Translations under genes and position numbers: made by a program
Source of the DNA: Nemertoderma westbladi
Taxonomy: Eukaryota; Xenacoelomorpha; Nemertodermatida; Nemertodermatidae
Direction: 5' to 3'
Length of the DNA: 25,786 nucleotides
Assembly (NCBI GenBank): GCA_032718475.1
Contig: JAUCBJ010003822.1
Span: 1 to 25,786 of the forward strand
Shown here: positions 17,460 through 25,786 of the stretch, piece by piece
Layout of the letters: the number at the start of each line of letters is the position of its first letter
How positions within the stretch are numbered: the stretch's first letter is position 1
Notes under the pieces: model-generated
Database searches by the model: none
The model's input: only the letters and a program-made list of their open reading frames with translations
Told to the model about the DNA's origin: nothing

Positions 17460-19150
17460 GGCTGGGCGCCGGGGGTGAGGTTGATGGTGAGTTCCCCTCC
17501 CGCCATGACTCGGCACTGCCCTGACAGTGGGCGGGGGAAACGGCGGTGTAGGGCTTCCCAGTCGGAGTGGGCGGATGCTACTGGGGGTGCCGGAGCGCCC
17601 GGTGGGGGTGACGGTGTGTTGGCGTTGGGTTTGGGTGGCCCAACCGGGACTGGTGGCTGGCCATCGGTGGGTGGCGGCGGCGTGATTGGCTTGGTTTGTT
17701 CTATAACCATGTGGTTCGTAATTGCCGCCAAGTTGCCACCGCGGAGTATCGGACTCCGCAGTACTCCCAGGGTGAAACATACCCTTCGGGAGAGGAGGGG
17801 CTGTTGCAACCCGTCGAGCACCCATAGGTCGGTGGTGCACACAGTTCCGAGGGCGGTGCACTGAAGGGTGGCGTTAAATATCCCCTTAAAGGTCCACCCG
17901 AGGCGGCTCCCATTGGCGAGGCGGGGTGCCAGCGGGGTCTCGGAGTCCTTGTGGCTCATCATCGGTTGGCCGTCGGGGTGGCGGAGGTTCTCGTGGCAGC
18001 CTCCGAACGCCCTGTAGATCCGCCAAGGGATGGTGGTCACGTTGGCTCCGGAGTCCGGGAGGAACTGCAGCTCCGGGATACCGCGGGTCGGGTCCTTGGT
18101 GACCTGGAAGCCGATGGTCACGGTTTCGAGGGACTCGAGTCTCTCCATGGCCGAGACATCCGGGATGGAGTCCAGGTCGAGTCTGTCCAGGATCGTGGAC
18201 CAGACCTGGGCGTTGTGGGCGGACTCGTGGTCGTCCCGTCCGTTGTCGGGTTCCTGGGTGGTGTAGTTAGTCCGTGGGTTCGGCGTTGGGCGGCTGCAGC
18301 ACATTCGGTCGTAGTGGCCGACTTGGTTGCAGTGGCGGCAACGGGCCGTAGCGCCCGGACAACGTTTGCCGGCCTGGTGTGGGGGGTAACCGCACTGAGG
18401 GCACTTGGAGGATGACTTCGGTTGTCGCTCCTCGTGGACCGGGCCCTGTTGGTAGCGCCGGGGTGCGGCTGTAACGCGGGTGACGGCGGCGGCGGGGTTC
18501 GAGGGCAGGGCGAGCGATGCGGCGTCCTTGCGCGCTGCCCAGACGGCTTGGGCGAGCCGCAGTGCGTCGCCGAGGGAACAGTCGTTGGGGAGACGGAGGA
18601 GTTGCTCTGTAACTTCTTTGTCGCCGAATCCCGCAGTGAACTGGTCCAGGAGGCGGTCCTCTTGGTGGGCCTCCTTAGTGGCGAGCGCGGCGAAGTCGCA
18701 CTTGGCGGCCAGGTCCCGGAGGGCGACGAGGAAGGACTCCGGACTCTCCTCGGGGAGGCGGTGACGTCGGGCCAACTGCTGCCGGTAAACCCGTTGGTTG
18801 GTCCCGCCGTCGATGTGCCGCCCCAACTGATCGATGACGTCCTCCGAGTTCGCGTTTTGTTCGGTAGTAAGGGCGAGCCCCTTTACTGCCGCGTTAGTGG
18901 CGCGAGAGAACGCTGTAGTGAGCGCGGCGCGACGTAGACAGAGGGTGGATCGACGTAGGTCGTTGGTGACGGCAGCATCCGGGGGATTCGCCGGGTCGGA
19001 GGTGAAGAGGTTGAGGAATCCCGATGTGGCGAGGAAGGTGTCCCATTCATCCTTCCAGAGGTCCCACGTTGCCTTCTCCGACTCGATGTCGAAGGCGGGC
19101 GGGGAGCTTCGCAGGATGAAGGTGTGGGGGTTGCGTGGATCTGTCGCCAT
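17321..19150 (-). CDS. gag: LTR element gag-protease
   Basis: I chose the ATG at 19150 (MATDPRNPHTF), which lies past the LTR and primer-binding site. An upstream in-frame ATG at 19303 lies inside the LTR and is unlikely. The N-terminal part is a gag-like capsid region (RRHRLPEESPESFLVALRDL is the retrotransposon gag block). Next are two zinc knuckles for RNA packaging (CPQCGYPPH..., unusually spaced, then canonical CRHCNQVGHYDRMC), then a pepsin-like protease with FLPDSGANVTTIP at about residue 366 from this start. A Pro-rich linker leads to INLTPGAQP, which looks like the very start of RT. After about 17454 the frame loses resemblance and stops at 17321. The frame therefore changes inside RT. 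Confidence 0.9.
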   Translation of the reverse strand: MATDPRNPHTFILRSSPPAFDIESEKATWDLWKDEWDTFLATSGFLNLFTSDPANPPDAAVTNDLRRSTLCLRRAALTTAFSRATNAAVKGLALTTEQNANSEDVIDQLGRHIDGGTNQRVYRQQLARRHRLPEESPESFLVALRDLAAKCDFAALATKEAHQEDRLLDQFTAGFGDKEVTEQLLRLPNDCSLGDALRLAQAVWAARKDAASLALPSNPAAAVTRVTAAPRRYQQGPVHEERQPKSSSKCPQCGYPPHQAGKRCPGATARCRHCNQVGHYDRMCCSRPTPNPRTNYTTQEPDNGRDDHESAHNAQVWSTILDRLDLDSIPDVSAMERLESLETVTIGFQVTKDPTRGIPELQFLPDSGANVTTIPWRIYRAFGGCHENLRHPDGQPMMSHKDSETPLAPRLANGSRLGWTFKGIFNATLQCTALGTVCTTDLWVLDGLQQPLLSRRVCFTLGVLRSPILRGGNLAAITNHMVIEQTKPITPPPPTDGQPPVPVGPPKPNANTPSPPPGAPAPPVASAHSDWEALHRRFPRPLSGQCRVMAGGELTINLTPGAQPNQSYTNSTTRSPWESWSPPGTRTTRPSGSARWSLRGRKATPTKST

Positions 19151-19199
19151 GTTGTTAATGGGTAATAGTAGGAGTTCGTAGGTCCAGTTTATCGGCGTG

Positions 19200-19217
19200 T
19201 TCGGAAGCACTGCGCCA
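19200..19217 (-). promoter_or_regulatory. Primer-binding site
   Basis: Directly after the 5' LTR on minus the sequence is TGGCGCAGTGCTTCCGAA. TGGCGCAG complements the 3' CTGCGCCA of metazoan tRNA-Ser species. The next bases fit less well, so tRNA-Ser is a likely but unproven primer. Confidence 0.6.
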
Positions 19218-19346
19218 TGACGTATATGAGTAGGGGGGTTTGGTGAACTTAGTATGACGTATATTAATGGTGTTGATATAAGTAAGGAAATAGAACAAAC
19301 CAAGCATTAGGCCTAGGTGTACTGTAAATAGCAGAAGTACTACACA
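19218..19346 (-). repeat. 5' LTR (129 bp)
   Basis: Identical by eye to 14407-14535. As the 5' LTR of a minus-strand element it should carry the promoter. I see no strong TATA box. Confidence 0.95.
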
Positions 19347-19351
19347 CGGCA
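19347..19351. repeat. Right 5-bp target-site duplication (CGGCA)
   Basis: Identical to 14402-14406. LINE C resumes at the next base. Confidence 0.92.
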
Positions 19352-20175
19352 CATAAAGTTATACGCAGGGGAAACTCATGTCTCAAATTCCTTTATCGGA
19401 ATTCGCAAGTCCTTGACGAGCCCCTGCGTCGGTTGCTTTGCAACTCACTGATACAGCCGCTTATAGACTTTTCAGCCCCTTGCTGGTATCCGAGTGCTGC
19501 GAGTCGTCTACGTAATCAAGTCGATGCACTCCAACGCAAGTGCATCAGGTTCTGCCTGGGACTTGACTCTCGAGCGCATATTGGTGCTGCCCATTTTGTA
19601 GATATGAACTGGCTTCCAATTACTAAACGTACCCACCAGATAATTCCAACCCACATGTTTAATATCCACGCAAAGACAGCCCCGGCTTATATGCGCGACA
19701 TGGTTATTTTTACTGAACCTTCTTACCTCCTACGTAATGGAGCCGCACATGCTTTACTACCCCAGAAACACACGGTAGCCAGCCACACAGTTGTTCTCCT
19801 CCTACCTTGGCCCATATCTGTGGAATAAACTCCCCAATGCGATCAAAGGAATTAGGAGTGTGGAAAGTTTTAAGCATAAGTTAAAGGATCACTTTTTAGA
19901 ACTTTTATCCACCAATGAATTGTCTTCATACAAGTAACTTATAATTTTTACCATCTATATTTTATATCATTTGACCATCCACATTAACTCAAACAAAAGA
20001 TTGAAGATCCATTTTTAGAATTTTTATTTAATAGTAAATGTTTTTATATTTTTGTTTTATACATTATTTTAGAATTTTTATCCTGCACGACCTTATACCT
20101 TTTATTCTAAACCCCAATCTACAGGACCCCTGTGGCAATGAGACTATGTCTCTCAGGCAGAAGACTTATTTATAT
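19352..20175 (+). pseudogene. LINE C, C-terminal region and 3' end, right of the LTR element
   Basis: The sequence continues LINE C after the insertion: LLCNSLIQPLIDF, LQRKCIRFCLGLDSRAH and MNWLPITKR match the same region of LINE B (LLCNSLIQPHLDF, LQRKCVRFCLDLDRRAH, LSWLPVEYR) almost block for block. The frame is open at 19433-19828 and then shifts. A weak GAGAC/GTCTC hairpin near 20139-20155 probably marks the 3' UTR terminal structure, and the end near 20175 is approximate. Confidence 0.8.
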
Positions 20176-20189
20176 CCATACTTGTTTTT

Positions 20190-20755
20190 TCCTCATAAAT
20201 ATTGGGCTTATTATTTTTTGATGGGATTTCTTTGTAGTTGAATTGTCTAAGTTTTTACACTGAGGCATTAACAGAGGGTACTGGTATTAAATTAATTATT
20301 TGAATATCATTACTGCATCGACTGCATTTAGTACTACGTTCTGCATTGATTATATTCCTATAAACCATTCCTGGTTTCGCATATTGCACGTATCCATAGT
20401 TATAAAGATTGCCAGTCTGCGTTTAGGAAATATATTTAAATACAAAACAGGACGAGCGCAACGACGCTTATAATAATTAAGACGAGTACGGCGTTGATTA
20501 TATTCCTATACACCACCTGGCTTTGCATATTGAACGTGCGATTGGAAATAAGTTCGTTCTACCCTTCCGTGGGTGGTACTGTAGATGTCGCGGTTATGTA
20601 TTGGTGGTTGGGAAGGGTGGGGGGGGGGGGGGGGTGGAGAGATTAAAAGGGGTGAACACGTACTGTCCCCCTTTCTTGGATTGATTGGTGGTGTGGGTAA
20701 ATTTCTCAAAACCTGATTTTGTGATACAGTCGCTCAATTTTAATTTGTATCTCAT
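20190..20755 (+). repeat. Diverged dispersed repeat, copy 1
   Basis: Several blocks in order match 22150-22590: ATTGGGCTTATTATTTTTTG, then GAGGCATTAACAG...TTAATTATTTGAATATCATTACTGCAT, then ACTGTCCCCCTTTC...GATTGATTGGTGGT. Within it, an imperfect 50-bp direct repeat (around 20335-20390 and 20484-20538, sharing TTGATTATATTCCTATA and GCATATTG) is spaced about 147 bp. A 16-base poly-G lies at 20619-20634. I see no coding region. Confidence 0.5.
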
Positions 20756-21087
20756 AACTGGGCCTCGTGCTGCGCGAAGGCCCCACGAACGTGTTGATTG
20801 GTTGTTATGTGAGTGCTTGCTATTCTAGGCCACATTCTGAATCAACAAGCACTCAATCTCTCAATGTAACTTAGTAGTTTACATTTAAATATTGGCGGTC
20901 TGTCGGTGGCTCTACTCTAACCAACTTACCTAATGAGTGATTGTTTTCAGTGACTGACTGTTACCCCCCTCCATTATGCCTCTTGTGACCAGGGCCGAAT
21001 TTAGAGTGGTGGGTGGCATGGGGCCGGGTCAGTGGTGGGGGGCCTGGGCTCAACTGTATACCCTTCAATGAACCTGAATGTAGATGT
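20756..21087. other. Non-coding stretch
   Basis: No gene, no clear repeat and no strong palindrome is visible. Confidence 0.4.
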
Positions 21088-21235
21088 AAAAATTTGGAAA
21101 TTTCCGGAAGTTTCCTACACATTTTTCCGGAAATTTCCTATATATTTTTCCGGAAATTTCCTATACATTTTTCCGGAAATTTCCTATACATTTTTCCGGA
21201 AATTTCCTATACATTTTCCGGAAAATTACTATTTT
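21088..21235. repeat. 23-bp tandem array with TTTCCGGAAA-type palindromes
   Basis: About six units of 23 bp (ATTTTTCCGGAAATTTCCTA plus TAC). Each holds TTCCGGAAA, a palindrome that fits both ETS (CCGGAA) and STAT-like (TTCCNGGAA) site consensus. 23 is not a multiple of three, so the overlapping small open frames here are repeat translations. A stray copy of the core lies near 21381. Confidence 0.9.
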
Positions 21236-21396
21236 ATTAATTATTTTATTTAGCACATTCTGAAAACATATAGTAAAACACAAGTAGAGTAAACACTAGA
21301 AACAAGGGATTCCTGCTTAGATGTGTTTAGGTGGTTCGTTGTCTTGTCTCCAGTGGTCGTAACTACGGATGAAATTTACTTTTCCGGAAATTTACT

Positions 21397-21565
21397 TGAA
21401 AAACATATTTCAGGAAAACTCACATCCTTACATGTGGAAATTAGAAATTTGAACGGAAATTTTTGCAATTTTTCGGAACTTTTCCTGAAATTTTTGAAAT
21501 TTCCTTGAAAAACACATTTCAGAAAAACTCACATCCCTATATTAGACGTGGAAATTAGAAATTTG
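21397..21565. repeat. Direct duplication of ~60 bp
   Basis: CTTGAAAAACATATTTCAGG...GTGGAAATTAGAAATTTGAA at about 21397-21455 recurs, slightly diverged and with a few inserted bases, at about 21504-21565, about 108 bp apart. The intervening sequence is rich in GGAAATTT text. Confidence 0.75.
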
Positions 21566-21569
21566 AAGC

Positions 21570-22149
21570 ATGTTCCTGTTTATATCAGTATAAAAACATC
21601 TGATCCAAAAATGCAAGAATTGAAAGTGAAAAAAATAGACTTTCATAAGATACAAAAATATTAGGCGGGATACTTACTGTAAGAATCTCAGGGATACATT
21701 ACTGTAAAAATCTCAGGATATATACACTGACTGACTGACTGACTGACTGACTGATAATTATCTAGGTTCAGGCACTTCCTGCCTGGCGATTTTGTTGAAA
21801 TTTTACAAGTAAATTGCTTTGGTGGTTCATAATCGCGTTACAAAATATCACATCAATTCAATGTGTGGTATTCGATATATTTCGTTTTTTTGAAATTATT
21901 TTGTCGCGAAATTAAAAGCAATGGTAAAGTAACAACTCCTGCCTGAGCTGCTGCAGCAGCTAGCTGTGTATGAATGGTTGAGTTTAGGGCTGCCTGAGAT
22001 AGAATTCCATCAAGGCAGAATTTCTTGACTACACCCCTTCTGCTGCTGGCTGCTGGCTGAGTCTACACATCCTTTATCAGAAAACAGAAAATAGTTGAGT
22101 TGTCAATAAACAAAATAAATTATACCACTGCAGTAGGATTATATTATTA
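21570..22149. other. Non-coding stretch with (ACTG)n
   Basis: About seven ACTG units lie at 21726-21754. A short GTAAGAATCTCAGG / GTAAAAATCTCAGG duplication lies near 21680-21717. I see nothing else. Confidence 0.55.
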
Positions 22150-22590
22150 TTCCACGAATCATTGGGCTGATTATTTTGTATAGGATATATGTAGAAAGTT
22201 CTTAAAAATATTATTCTTATTTTTTTTATTACATACGATTAGCATCATTTTTTAGCTGAAGCATTAATAGTGTAAATTAATTTAATTATATTTTAATACC
22301 ATTACTACATTGGCATAAGATAAGTTTTAACATTTCTTACAAATATTATAAAACTCAATAGTGGTGCGAGCATAAAACTCAAATCACACAAATTTAAAAG
22401 AACCATAATATCTATCTCCATAAGTTATTCTGTTTGACTGGGTCTGGGTGCGGCTTTGCTTTTGTGCTGATTGAAAGGGGGGTTGAAGGGGGGAACTGTC
22501 CCCCTTTTCACTTTGACTGATTTGCGGTTTTGTAAAATTTCTTGGATATAATTGTTGTGATGCTAAAATTTAATTTGTCTTTGATAATGT
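22150..22590 (+). repeat. Diverged dispersed repeat, copy 2
   Basis: Partner of 20190-20755, in the same orientation and block order (ATTGGGCTGATTATTTTGTA, GAAGCATTAATAG, CATTACTACAT, ACTGTCCCCCTTTTC, GATTTGCGGTTTTG). Divergence is high. It is non-coding. Confidence 0.5.
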
Positions 22591-22778
22591 ATTATTTTGT
22601 TTCATATTGTTTATACCTTAAATTTTCATAATATATTAGTTGAGTTTTTGTTTATCATTTGCTCTATAATATATTATATAATTTGTATTTATTCAAAAAA
22701 TTGAATGAAACTGTTATCACTATTATTATCTTACTACTACGGAGCCCCTAAAGGTACATGGGTTTCCCCCTTTTTTTC

Positions 22779-22998
22779 TAAGTCCGGCCCGGAGATACTA
22801 CCTCAGGCCCGGAGATACTAAGTCCGGCCCGGAGATACTATCTCAGGCCCGGAGATACTAAGTCCGGCCCGGAGATACTAAGTCCGGCCCGGAGATACTA
22901 AGTCCGGCCCGGAGATACTAAGTCCGGCCCGGAGATACTATCTCAGGCCCGGAGATACTAAGTCCGGCCCGGAGATACTATCTCAGGCCCGGAGATAC
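22779..22998. repeat. 20-bp minisatellite inside the left TIR
   Basis: Eleven units of 20 bp alternate between two types, AGTCCGGCCCGGAGATACTA and TCTCAGGCCCGGAGATACTA. The right TIR (23527-23563) holds only two. The unit order begins alike in both, so the left end has expanded. Confidence 0.93.
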
Positions 22999-23524
22999 GC
23001 TGCCATCTCATACAGTTACTATAGTTTATGGGGTAGCCAATACTTCAAAGCTGCTTGTCATACTCATATCATCTCATTCAGGCCTTTGTGAGTGACCGTG
23101 GCCTATTTGTTTCGGTTTACATACACCTCTGTTGCAGTTTAACTTTACGCGGCTATTCAGCCATTGCCTCCAAATAATATGGAATGTTCTTATTATTGGT
23201 AGTTCATTTCTGTAGCCGTAGAAGGGTATTATCATTAAGTAAATGCCCGTTGGTAGGTCGGCTTTTATTCAAAGGCACGGGGGTCATGCCTCCCTCCAGA
23301 TATGTAATTACTTTGTATTGTGCTGTGTTAACAATACTCTTGTGACTCCATATTAAATATCTCACAAATTGAAATGTGAAACTTAATTTCCATATTCCCG
23401 TCAAGATGTCTGTACTTGTAGAACAGCCATTGATCTGGAATTAACCCAGTTAGCTGATTGGCTGCAATTTGTTTCTGTTGATTGCTGTGTCAGCGCTATA
23501 ACATCTATGAACCTGTTCTGTATT

Positions 23525-23604
23525 TTATCTCCGGGCCTGAGATAGTATCTCCGGGCCGGACTTAGAAAAAAAGGGGGAAACCCATGTCCCTTTAGGGGCT
23601 CCGT
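23525..23604 (-). repeat. Right TIR of the 866-bp element
   Basis: Reverse complement of 22739-22818, with few changes (for example G for T after AAAGG). It has two 20-bp units. Confidence 0.85.
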
Positions 23605-24342
23605 ATACTACTGTAGAACTACTGGCACTAATGTGGATCAGCTAGGATATTTGCGCTTTGTTTGTGTTTTAGTTTTAGTAACTATAGCTACCCCTTTCTA
23701 TTGTTAGTTTTGTTCTATAATGCAGCATTGGTTGATTGCCTTAGCAGCCGGTGTTGTAATATTCGTATGGAAATGGAGTCTGCATTTATAATATAGGGTG
23801 GTTCTAGGGTGGGTTCAGGGTCATCACTCGCTCGGTGTCCTGGTTGTGCATCATGGGCATTTTTTCATAAATATTCGGTAATCTTAAATCTTGTAAACGT
23901 GCTTGATAATGAAATTATTTGCATCATATTATATTTTTGTTAGTGGTAGCAAAGTTTAATTTTTTATTATGTGGGACGATCGACAAAGTCAGCTAGCCTC
24001 ACGCCTTACAGTTTAGACAATTGTTTAGTTTAGGCCTACTTACTAGGCCTACAGCTGACTGACATAGTTCATTTGTAATAGTCTTGGCTAGGATTCTTCC
24101 CCCGGGCTCCTTCCAGCCAGCTTGCTGGCTTTCTAGTTGATATAGCAGTCTTAATTCACCGAGACTAGATATTAATTTGCCGAGATGGGATCTGCGTCAA
24201 GTTGCCATTGCATTTTATATATTATTTATTTGATATGTGGTGTAAGTAGTAATGGTTTACCCTACTTCGGCGACAGTTAGTCCTACTTCGCACCTTGGGT
24301 GTTAAGTAGGTCATTAATTAATCAATCAATTAATTAATTGGT

Positions 24343-24370
24343 CGATTAAACAATTAATTAATTGTTTAAT
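24343..24370. repeat. Perfect 28-bp palindrome
   Basis: GATTAAACAATTAA is followed directly by its complement TTAATTGTTTAATC, which could extrude as a cruciform. It is followed within 6 bp by a second hairpin. Confidence 0.85.
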
Positions 24371-24375
24371 CAATC

Positions 24376-24424
24376 GATTTGTATCAAATAATGTTGCCAA
24401 AGGCAATTTAATTTGATACAAATC
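24376..24424. repeat. 49-bp hairpin with nested stem
   Basis: The outer arms GATTTGTATCAAAT and ATTTGATACAAATC pair perfectly over 14 bp. Inside, TTGCC-AAA-GGCAA forms a second 5-bp stem. No Helitron-like CTRR end follows and no pol III boxes are present, so its origin is unknown. Confidence 0.8.
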
Positions 24425-25243
24425 AATCAGATAGGGGGCGCGAGATGAATAAATTGTACTATAACAAACGAAATATACAACACAATAGGCACTGTGCAAT
24501 ATAATATACAATACATTTGTATTATTTTTGCCATACAGTAGGTAAAGATAGAATTAAATATAAATTACCCTCACTCAAAAATAAAGTGGACCAGTTTGGC
24601 CCTGAGTCATCCCTCAATAATCTGCGGCCGCTCGGGCTCTTATTAACCGTAGCATGACTAACCCAAACATCAATGCGTGAATGGGGCCTGCGTGAATGGG
24701 GCCTGCGATAGAGCTTAAATTATTCAAACCCACAGCTTCGTTATTACATCAATTCATTCAAGAAATTAGAATAAACATCTGCTCTTGCAATAGATTGCAT
24801 TCTTTCATATTGTACTTTATGAAGCAGTCCACGCGCATAATTAAATAAAACCCTCTTTTAATACATAAGTTATATACAGTTTATCTTCAATTTATTGAAT
24901 TTGTTTTTATTTACAACCCTAATTGTTTTACTGTATTATAATTTATGTTTTATAATACCAAGCTATATCCTGTTAATCTTTATTCATTTTATTTGTACTG
25001 AGGTTTTCGAGGGCGCTGTTTCCAATGGTCCTATTCTCAAAACGATCTAACCTACTGTATAATTAATTACTTAAGTCTGTGAGGTATGCGTAAGTAACAA
25101 ATCTCGTTTAACAGTTTTCCTTAAAAACTATGAAGCTATATTGCTTAAGAGTTCTGAGGGGCGAGCCATGAGGCAAGATGTTTGAGACTTTTTTAGATAT
25201 ATTATTACTTAATTTTGACCCCCAGATCGAACGAAAACTGCCC

Positions 25244-25316
25244 TGGGTCCATGTGAGGATTGAACCCACGACCTACTGGAGATGTGAATTCAAAGCAACC
25301 ACTACACCAAGGTGGA
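25244..25316 (-). repeat. tRNA-derived SINE head (minus-strand copy)
   Basis: Read on minus it gives CCACCTTGGTGTAGTGGTTG, then GGGTTCAATCCTCACATGG, the same head as 1671-1743 on plus. Box A is intact and box B has one change (GGTTCAATCC). The shared CAGGGCAGTT tail follows. Confidence 0.75.
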
Positions 25317-25385
25317 ACAGTAACGTTTGAATTTGTTCGTTAACATTCGAATTTGTAAGACTCTGATTTAAGACCTGAGGCACTC

Positions 25386-25786
25386 CCCACAGCCACAGCC
25401 ACAACCACAGCCACAGCCACAGCCACAACCACAGCCACAGCCACAGCCACAGCCACAGCCACAGCCATAGCCACAGCCACAGCCACAACCACAGCCACAA
25501 CCACAGCCACAGCCACAGCCACAGCCACAGCCACAGCCACAGCCACAACCACAGCCACAGCCACAGCCACAGCCACAACCACAACCACAGCCACAGCCAC
25601 AGCCACAGCCACAGCCACAGCCACAGCCACAGCCACAGCCACAGCCACAGCCACAGCCACAGCCACAACCACAACCACAACCACAGCCACAGCCACAGCC
25701 ACAACCACAGCCACAGCCACAGCCACAACCACAGCCACAACCACAACCACTTCCACAGCCACAACCACAGCCACAACCACAGCCAC
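25386..25786. repeat. CCACAG/CCACAA hexanucleotide microsatellite, runs off the window
   Basis: About 66 hexamers alternate irregularly between CCACAG and CCACAA (a few variants, for example CCATAG and CTTCCA). Long minus-strand open frames encoding Leu-Trp or Val-Ala repeats are a consequence of the repeat and are not genes. Confidence 0.95.

Larger units (their letters stand above)
14407..19346 (-). mobile_element. Ty3/gypsy-type LTR retrotransposon, 4940 bp
   Basis: The element runs on the minus strand: 5' LTR (19218-19346), primer-binding site, gag-protease, RT-RNase H-integrase, polypurine tract, 3' LTR (14407-14535). The order RT, RNase H, integrase places it in the Ty3/gypsy class. 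No env-like ORF and no chromodomain are visible. It is GC-rich against its surroundings. The identical LTRs and the clean CGGCA duplication mark a recent insertion. The pol frame and the integrase active site are defective (see CDS entries), so this copy is probably not autonomous now. Confidence 0.95.
22739..23604. mobile_element. Non-autonomous TIR element, 866 bp
   Basis: Long inverted ends start ACGGAGCCCCTAAAGG on the left and end with its complement on the right; they share the CATGGGTTTCCCCCTTTTTT stretch and the first two 20-bp units. Flanking 8-mers TTACTACT and ATACTACT match at 7 of 8, which suggests an 8-bp target duplication (hAT-like), though the site is low in complexity. No transposase is inside; the interior (22999-23526) is ordinary non-coding sequence. 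Confidence 0.75.
23613..25243. other. AT-rich non-coding stretch
   Basis: No gene is seen. Contents: TAGGCCTAC text near 24034 and 24046, a tandem GCGTGAATGGGGCCT pair near 24675-24705, and the two palindromes listed below. The rest shows no structure I can support. Confidence 0.45.

Noticed and set aside
17440-17861. Programmed ribosomal frameshift in the gag/pol overlap
   Set aside because: The join lies within RT with residues apparently missing, and I saw no convincing slippery heptamer; a deletion fits better.
14827-18937. Numerous plus-strand open frames of 60-280 residues across the LTR element
   Set aside because: They are antisense shadows of the GC-rich gag-pol, with no recognisable domains.
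22779-22998. 20-bp alternating repeats as a CRISPR or telomere-like array
   Set aside because: No spacers; the repeat is the expanded part of a transposon terminal repeat.
24376-24424. Helitron 3' hairpin
   Set aside because: No CTRR end follows the hairpin and no TC start or Rep/helicase sequence is nearby.
25273-25786. Long minus-strand open frames encoding Leu-Trp and Val-Ala repeats
   Set aside because: They are translations of the CCACAG/CCACAA microsatellite and are open only because the repeat lacks stops.

Overview
The window is animal (metazoan) nuclear DNA, most likely from a marine invertebrate. The evidence is AT-rich non-coding sequence, tRNA-derived SINE-like repeats, CR1/L2-group LINEs, a Ty3/gypsy-type LTR retrotransposon, TIR elements, many minisatellites and one recognisable eukaryotic gene, RanBP1. 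I cannot name the species. The palindrome TAGGCCTA recurs throughout and may be a lineage marker.

Layout. 1-4330: no host gene; a poly-C tract, a tRNA-derived SINE, a 23-bp minisatellite of about 1 kb that contains a 15-bp foldback element, and three copies of a tRNA-containing repeat, two of them inverted. 4331-4680: a GC-rich protein fragment of a retroelement-associated family. 4890-5130: a small tandem repeat. 6464-7228 (minus): an intact single-exon RanBP1-type gene, the only likely host gene.

7606-20175 is a pile of nested transposons. LINE fragment A (7606-7852 and 9859-about 10015) is split by a 1997-bp non-autonomous TIR element (7853-9849). That element has about 130-bp TIRs, a 9-bp target duplication (Mutator-like) and an internal array of twelve 49-bp units carrying CACGTG. 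LINE B (about 10016-13376) follows head to tail. It has an ORF1-like piece, an in-frame Pro/Thr minisatellite, half an endonuclease and a nearly complete reverse transcriptase, with the endonuclease-RT linker missing. LINE C (13377-14406 and 19352-about 20175) is split by a complete LTR retrotransposon (14407-19346, coding on minus). Its two 129-bp LTRs are identical and it has a CGGCA target duplication, so it is very young, yet its integrase carries Lys at the catalytic Glu position and gag and pol are out of frame within the RT fingers.

20176-25786: AT-rich repeat DNA with a diverged pair of about 500-bp repeats, a 23-bp TTCCGGAAA array, an 866-bp TIR element (22739-23604) whose left TIR has expanded into eleven 20-bp units, foldback palindromes, a second SINE copy on minus, and a CCACAG/CCACAA hexanucleotide array that runs off the window.

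No operon-like or defence-like system is present. The novelty lies in the nested element architecture, the catalytic substitutions in a freshly inserted retroelement, and two TIR elements that each carry a tandem array.
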